Assembly (NCBI GenBank): GCA_903813345.2
Contig: CAIIXF020000008.1
Span: 24,910,822-24,974,821 of the forward strand
Direction of reading: 5' to 3'
Source of the DNA: Owenia fusiformis
Taxonomy: Eukaryota; Annelida; Polychaeta; Sabellida; Oweniidae
Length of the DNA stretch: 64,000 nt
This document shows, one piece after another, positions 59,401 through 64,000 of this stretch (its first letter is position 1; each line of letters starts with the position of its first letter). Position numbers and translations under genes: made by a program. Under the pieces are notes generated by a model that was not told the origin of the DNA, did no database searches, and saw nothing but the letters and a program-made list of their open reading frames with translations.

Positions 59401-59636
59401 ACAATAGTTAACGTTGTTCCAGATGGAATTACTTCTAGCCAAGAATTGGCTAGAGATTCGAGTAACCCCAGACTTGGTCTAACCTAATTGGACTACATGT
59501 ATGTAACAGACTGTACATTTCAGGATCATTAAATTTTACCTGTATCTGGTACTCCAACAGTAGTTCCTTGTTCTGTTCTTACCGGATCTATTTGTGCATT
59601 CAGTATGCTGTATATGAAGATGACAGTCAGCCACAT
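53419..59636 (-). CDS. SUSD4: SUSD4-like four-sushi transmembrane protein
   Basis: Type I plasma-membrane protein; vertebrate SUSD4 restrains complement and binds NEDD4-type ubiquitin ligases. Eight coding exons in transcription order: 59636-59540, 58936-58742, 57327-57136, 56708-56617, 56169-56061, 55192-54980, 54766-54056, 53510-53419. All junctions keep frame; 566 residues (human SUSD4 about 490). Exon 1 starts MWLTVIFIYSILNA, a signal peptide. Four sushi (CCP) modules follow at about residues 36-96, 101-160, 164-226 and 229-298, each with four cysteines and the late GxW; the third is split over two exons and the fourth has an extra loop with two more cysteines. Residues 319-341 are the membrane helix, followed by RKK. 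The cytoplasmic tail has PPPY at 361-364 and LPSYEEAV at 403, WW-domain ligands, then a Ser/Thr-rich region. SUSD6 shares the tail motifs but has one sushi, so SUSD4 fits better. Complement regulation here is inference. Confidence 0.9.
55193..56060 (-). other. Intron of the SUSD4-like gene, nothing recognised
   Basis: 868 bases without a gene or clear repeat. Confidence 0.5.
56330..56602 (-). mobile_element. Helitron-like family B, 5' fragment
   Basis: In an intron of the SUSD4-like gene. On the minus strand it starts A|TCCCACTGAACGAAGCTTGA, with a short GGAC/GGAT microsatellite, CATATCTATGGGT-type block and AAAATGGCCACC-like words, then loses similarity. It ends 15 bases from the sushi 3 exon donor. 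Confidence 0.6.
57686..58671. mobile_element. Non-autonomous TIR element, family D, copy 2
   Basis: In an intron of the SUSD4-like gene. The ends are CACACCGGAACACCCTGACA and the complement of CACACCAGAACACCCGGACA. Shared with 3873-4475: AAAGTCAGA(T/C)ACC.TTGTCACAAA, GGACAATGGAT, TTCAAATTCAGATTCCGTTG. At 986 bp it is longer than copy 1, with an extra ~350 bp near the left side. Confidence 0.75.
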
Positions 59637-60300
59637 ATTTGTAATTATCCCAATACTCACACTGACAGTCGAGTATTATTAATTGTCATTGAGATCGGTT
59701 CTAAAACATATCTGTTTTCACCTCAAGTGTTCCAGAATGCCTCAAGCGAGCAGATAAATACCGATCTGAATATTTAAAATTTTGTTATTTAGATCTATAT
59801 GAATTTGTTTTGACTGAGGTTCAATTGTTTGAACTTGTTTTCCTGATATTATTTATTTTCACCGTACCATTTCCTGAAAATCACACAAAATTCCTCTCTT
59901 AAATCCATAGAACTTATAGTCATTATGAACCTGGAAATAATTTCTATTATTTGGAAATATTCCATAGGCGTGAATAGCTAATATAACGTGTAAAATAAAT
60001 GAAAATAGTTTCAAAGTTTGTTTTAGAAAATATTGGCAGCCATTTTCTGACGTAACAGGAAGCTGAATACACATGCGCGCTGAACTCTGACATTAGCTCG
60101 AACAGCACAGAAAATAAAGGAAAGATCAGGCCTGAATATAGGATAATAGTAATAGCCGCTCTTTTATCTACTTTTCATAGGGTAAGTTCTGTTTTTCAAT
60201 AATATTGATTGTGATCTTAAATTGTCGAGGACACACCATTGCTCCGAATTCCAAAGGTCCGAAATTCCTCCAAATCCCTATCGTCCACAGGATAGATCTA
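59637..60300. other. 5' flank of the SUSD4-like gene
   Basis: Expected to hold the promoter and 5' UTR. Nothing can be fixed by eye; no other gene is seen. Confidence 0.4.
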
Positions 60301-60303
60301 AGC

Positions 60304-60814
60304 TTTTCTCCATCTAAAATGTCACTCGACTTTTTTGTGATTATGAGTCAAAGAAAGCATTCTTGAGTTTCAAATTGACTTCTGTGGTAAGTTGAAACCA
60401 TCTTCTAATTTATTCCACTTACCTTTTATTGTTTCTCCAAATATATTCTTTGAAAATCGGATTTTAAGGGTGTTAATCAGGGTAATTCTGTGCCATTTTA
60501 TCAAAAATCTTGTTGCTATCTAGAAACAAGCAATTGTGATCTTGTTGTTACCTAGGAACGAGCAACTGTGATGTCACGTCACACTCATGTTAATTCTGGA
60601 ATCACATGGCAGCCATTTTGGAAATTTCAAAAATGTTCCCAATTAAAAAGGCTAAATGCTGTTTACAAATTGGAAACTATGGCAGAATCAACAAAGGGTT
60701 TGTGAAATAATTAGGATATGGTTTCAAAATTATGCACATGACAATATATGACTGCTAAATGCAGGCAGGGACTTTTAATTGCCAAAAAGTCGAGTGACAT
60801 TTTAGATGGAGAAA
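60304..60814. repeat. MITE-like element with 31-bp inverted repeats
   Basis: TTTCTCCATCTAAAATGTCA (60305 onward, continuing CTCGACTTTTT) pairs perfectly with 60784-60814. The ~480 bp between are non-coding. Outer similarity (AGATCTAAGC against CCTTAGGCCT) hints that the true ends lie a little outside. No target duplication was identified. Confidence 0.65.
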
Positions 60815-61146
60815 TCCTTAGGCCTAGTCTATAGGAACTTGAACTCCTACTCAATCATCAATCAAATCACTTACTCTGGTGACCAGTTTGTATGGTTAAA
60901 ATCACAGATCCGGAGCCAGATCCAGCCCCTGTTGGTAGTAGGCTCAAAGGATAAATGAGTATATTTATTGAGCCTAGACACAGAGGAGCTTATCTGGCAG
61001 AGGTCCGTGGTTAAATAACGAAATGATATGATGTTACTATGTGTCTACTTACCAGTTGGTTCTATGTCATCCATCGGACTAGGTTACATTGTGGAACGCA
61101 GCCAAACACGACAATGAAGGCAACAACATATTGACATTGATCTTAG

Positions 61147-61625
61147 CAGAATGGGATTCGTACCATTGGGATTCGGACCATTAGGATTTGTATCATTGGG
61201 ATTCGTATCATTGAGATTCGTACCATTGGGGTTTGTACCATTGGGATTCGTAGTTTGTACCATCGGGATTCGGATCATGGGGATTCGGATCATTGGGATT
61301 TGGATCATTGGGATTTGGACCATTGGGATTTGGATCATTGGGATTCGGATAATTGGGATTCGATCCATTGGGATTCGTACCATTGGGATTTGGATCATTG
61401 GGATTCTGATCATTGGGATTTGGACCATTGGGATTTGGATCATTGGGATTCGGATCATTGGGATTCGGACCATTGGGATTCGTATCATTAGGATTCCGAC
61501 CATTGGGATTCGGATCATTGGGATTCAGACCATTTGGATTTGTACCATTTGGGATTCGGACCATTGGGATTTGGATCATTGGGATTCGGATCATTTGGAT
61601 TCGGACCATTGGGATTCAGACCTTT
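61147..61625. repeat. 15-bp minisatellite, about 32 units
   Basis: The unit is approximately ATTGGGATTCGGACC, varying mainly at C/T in GATTC and at the CC/TC/TA before ATTG. Because 15 is divisible by three, all six frames stay partly open, giving spurious peptides such as NPNDPNPNGPNPN or DSDHWDLDHWD. There is no start context, flanking exon or splice evidence for translation. Confidence 0.95.
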
Positions 61626-61895
61626 GATGTGTCCTCAAATAACCAAGGATCAAAATGTCGTGATTTATGAAATTTCAGAAAGAATATTGATAATTTTGAA
61701 TTGTCATAATAGGCCTACATCTTTATCATGAAGTCATACAAGCCCGAGATAACAACTTAAATGATAAAGGAAAAAATAATTCATACCTCAATCTTGCTAT
61801 TATGGCCATAATTAATGTAAAATTGAAGTTTGTCAAATCGGAGTCTCTGAGTCCTGGTAGAAAAGATTTTTCTCAGGGGACTCAAACTCAATTCT

Positions 61896-62402
61896 GATGT
61901 CACCACCAAAAAGTGGTGACATATTGTTAATAATGGTCTCCGTTTATTGTGACGGCGGTCGGTGATCGGCGATTGGTATCTGTAACAAATTCTTAAAACT
62001 TTCAATAACTTACAAATACTGTTTACACTGACTTAAGTTTTTTTTCAAAATCATCTACAAGTTTTCAGAAGTTCAAATGTGACTTTATCTTTATTTTTAA
62101 GATTTGAGTTTATTGACCTTTTCAAAAGGTCAAAAAGGTCTTTCTTCAACTTGCTTCAAATTGACCAATTTTTTTCAAAATCAGACAAGTTCTCAAAACT
62201 TCAAATCTGATTATAGATTTGACCTTCAATGACATTCTGAAGGTCAAAAAAACATTTGACCTTCAATGACCTTCTCAAGGTCTTTTTTCAACTTGCTTTA
62301 AATTGACCATTTTTTTTCAAAATCATCCACAAGTTCTCAGAAGTTCAAATCTGACTTTAGGTTGAACTAATAGTATTATAATAGGTGGTGTTAATGCCCT
62401 GA
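61896..62402 (+). mobile_element. Family C repeat, copy near the right end
   Basis: ATGTCACCACCAAAAAGTGG start, GGCGGTCGGTGATCGGCGATT, about three internal units (TTCAAATCTGACTTTAGG, TTGACCTTCAATGACCTTCT), and a shortened 3' end (AATAGGTGGTGTTAATGCCC). Confidence 0.7.
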
Positions 62403-62853
62403 TTATACATGATCCTGGGCCTATGTGTAAAACGGACAAATCCCAACTTGTCAAGTTCATGGCTTTAGGCATTAACCATGGAAATTGGCAGATCTGAGAG
62501 GAAAGATTGTCAAAGAGCTAGAGCTAAAATGGGACTATATCATCCTGACACCTGGGACAAATCACCAGAAAAGTGGATTTTTAGTCAATTTAACAATATT
62601 TTGGGAAATATAGTCTCAGCAAACTCCAGAGGAATTCGACACTGACATCTATGAAGTTGAGAGGAATAAAATGGACTTTTGCAAGTCTGAGAGGAATTAT
62701 AAACATGGAAACTTTCAATCTTGTCAGGGTCCAAATTTGAGCCAAAATGTTTTGGCTAAGACAATCTTCAATCTTTGAACCATGGGAAAATGTTTATTGA
62801 ATATGTTTATGAATTCGCGAAATATGATGCAATCATTTGTGATGTCACACATG

Positions 62854-63821
62854 TACAGGGTGACCCCAAAAAATGCAACCCTCCATTTCTTCAATATTTT
62901 TCTTAAATGTAGGTAAATTGCTCTGAGATTTGGCACACAGGAACTTCATTCAATGTGGAATCCTTTGGCAAAGTTTCAATAATCTTAGTCTTATATTGAT
63001 AGAGTTATGGTTGTTTCAAAATATGCTCCAGATGTCGTCAATTTCGCTGAAAACAAACTTGCAATGTTCAAGGAAGACTGTTCATAACACGGATGCACTC
63101 TTCCTCATGGGTATGGCTCAAATTTTTGCAGCCATTGCTTGTTGGAGTTCTGCAATTGCGGTGGGGTTATTTTCATACACAATTATCCTTTAAATAAACC
63201 CATATATAGAAGTCAGGGGCATTGAGATCAAGACTGGGATGACCATGGGTTCTCCGTCCTAGGAGAGATAGTCTTCTCATAGAAATGACTAGTGAGCCAG
63301 GCTATGCTTTCATTAGAAGTGTTAGGAGTGCCTCCATTCTTCTAGAATCACTGTTCTTGTCCATTGAAGCCTCTATGTCACTCTAGAACTGCCTGGGAAC
63401 GCTAATATTGCGCTGTGTGTTAACAGTAACAGTGTTGCTATTATCAACCTCAAATCAAAAGGGGCTGATGATTTCATGTTTGGAAATTGGCAGCCCAAGC
63501 TGTGCATTTAACAGAATGTAGGGGCCTTTGAAGCACTTCATCTGGAATTTGTGATCTCAGAACACATTATTTCTTGAGTTATCATGTTCAGAAAGAAGGG
63601 AATGTGATTCATCAGAAAACCTAACATTGGAAATGGACGACATTTAGAGCATATTTTGGAACGATCATAGCTCTATCAATATAAGACTGTGATTATTGAA
63701 ACTTTGCCAGAGGATCTCACATTGCATGAAGTCTTTGTGTGCCAAATTTCAGAGCAATTAACCTCCATTTAAGAAAAATATTGAATAAATGGAGGGTTGC
63801 ATTTTTTTGGGTCACCCTGTA
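62854..63821. mobile_element. Mariner-like element with ~190-bp inverted ends
   Basis: Ends TACAGGGTGACCCCAAAAAA and the complement at 63787-63821 (TTTTTTTGGGTCACCCTGTA). Pairing continues through AATGCAACCCTCCATTT and, with gaps, to AAACTTTG(C/G)CA and TATTGATAGAG. TA at both edges. It holds the dead transposase at 63036-63246 and is about 970 bp, shorter than a full mariner. Confidence 0.8.
63036..63246 (-). pseudogene. DDE transposase C-terminal remnant
   Basis: The minus strand reads GHPSLDLNAPDFYIWVYLKD, then after a one-base frame change YENNPTAIAELQQAMAAKI, a stop, and EHCKFVFSEIDDIW in a later frame. (P)SLDLNAPDFYIWVYLKD matches the PRSPDLxPxDFxLWGYLK block of mariner/Tc-type transposases around the third catalytic acid. 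It has frameshifts and stops, so is inactive. Confidence 0.75.
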
Positions 63822-64000
63822 TCATGGTTTTGGTCCATGTTCAGGATATACTATTTCTCCTGTATATGACCCTAAAACTTCCCAAATGCACGATAAATAT
63901 GATCTAGACTTGAATTTTCTTTCGTTTTTATAACTTCTCTGCCGGATTACGTCCATACCTAAATACTGGGAAAAAATATCATACTCTGCTCTGCCTCGAT
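63822..64000. other. Window end, nothing recognised
   Basis: No gene or repeat seen in the last 180 bases. Confidence 0.5.

Overview
This is animal nuclear DNA. It is AT-rich, its genes are split into many short exons with GT/AG introns, and most of the non-coding sequence is decayed DNA transposons. The proteins look like those of a non-vertebrate animal, plausibly a marine invertebrate such as a hemichordate or mollusc; I cannot name the species. There are six credible protein-coding genes, and for five of them the reading frame joins correctly across every splice site I assigned.

Layout: (1) 901-5900 (+), the 3' seven exons of a cytosolic HSP90 ending in MEEVD, with its first exons left of the window. 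(2) 5.9-17 kb, a transposon graveyard: foldback elements, Helitron-like repeats with CCGT microsatellites, two large inverted repeats, a TTAA-flanked MITE, and fragments of a hAT transposase and a LINE reverse transcriptase. (3) 17112-18467 (+), a C2H2 zinc-finger protein. (4) 18.5-25.4 kb, three long Helitron-like elements with ~130-bp internal repeats, carrying nested insertions including two hAT-type MITEs with perfect 8-bp target duplications. (5) 25523-32512 (-), PDCD2 in five exons, with a 103-bp satellite in intron 1. (6) 32711-50775 (+), EIF2B5 (eIF2B epsilon) in sixteen exons, head-to-head with PDCD2 across 198 bp. (7) 42487-44274 (-), an intronless GT49 (LARGE/B4GAT1-type) glycosyltransferase inside intron 9 of EIF2B5 on the opposite strand. 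(8) 53419-59636 (-), a SUSD4-like four-sushi membrane protein in eight coding exons. (9) 60-64 kb, a MITE-like inverted repeat, a 15-bp minisatellite, another copy of the TGTCACCACC repeat, and a mariner-like element with a dead transposase.

PDCD2 (ribosomal protein uS5 chaperone, 40S assembly) and EIF2B5 (catalytic subunit of the eIF2 exchange factor) both serve protein synthesis and probably share a bidirectional promoter. I see no bacterial-style operon, CRISPR array, tRNA or rRNA. No wholly new system is proven. The best leads are the nested glycosyltransferase with an unrecognised N-terminal module, the linked repeat families with Helitron-type ends, and the duplicated acceptor region in EIF2B5 intron 1.
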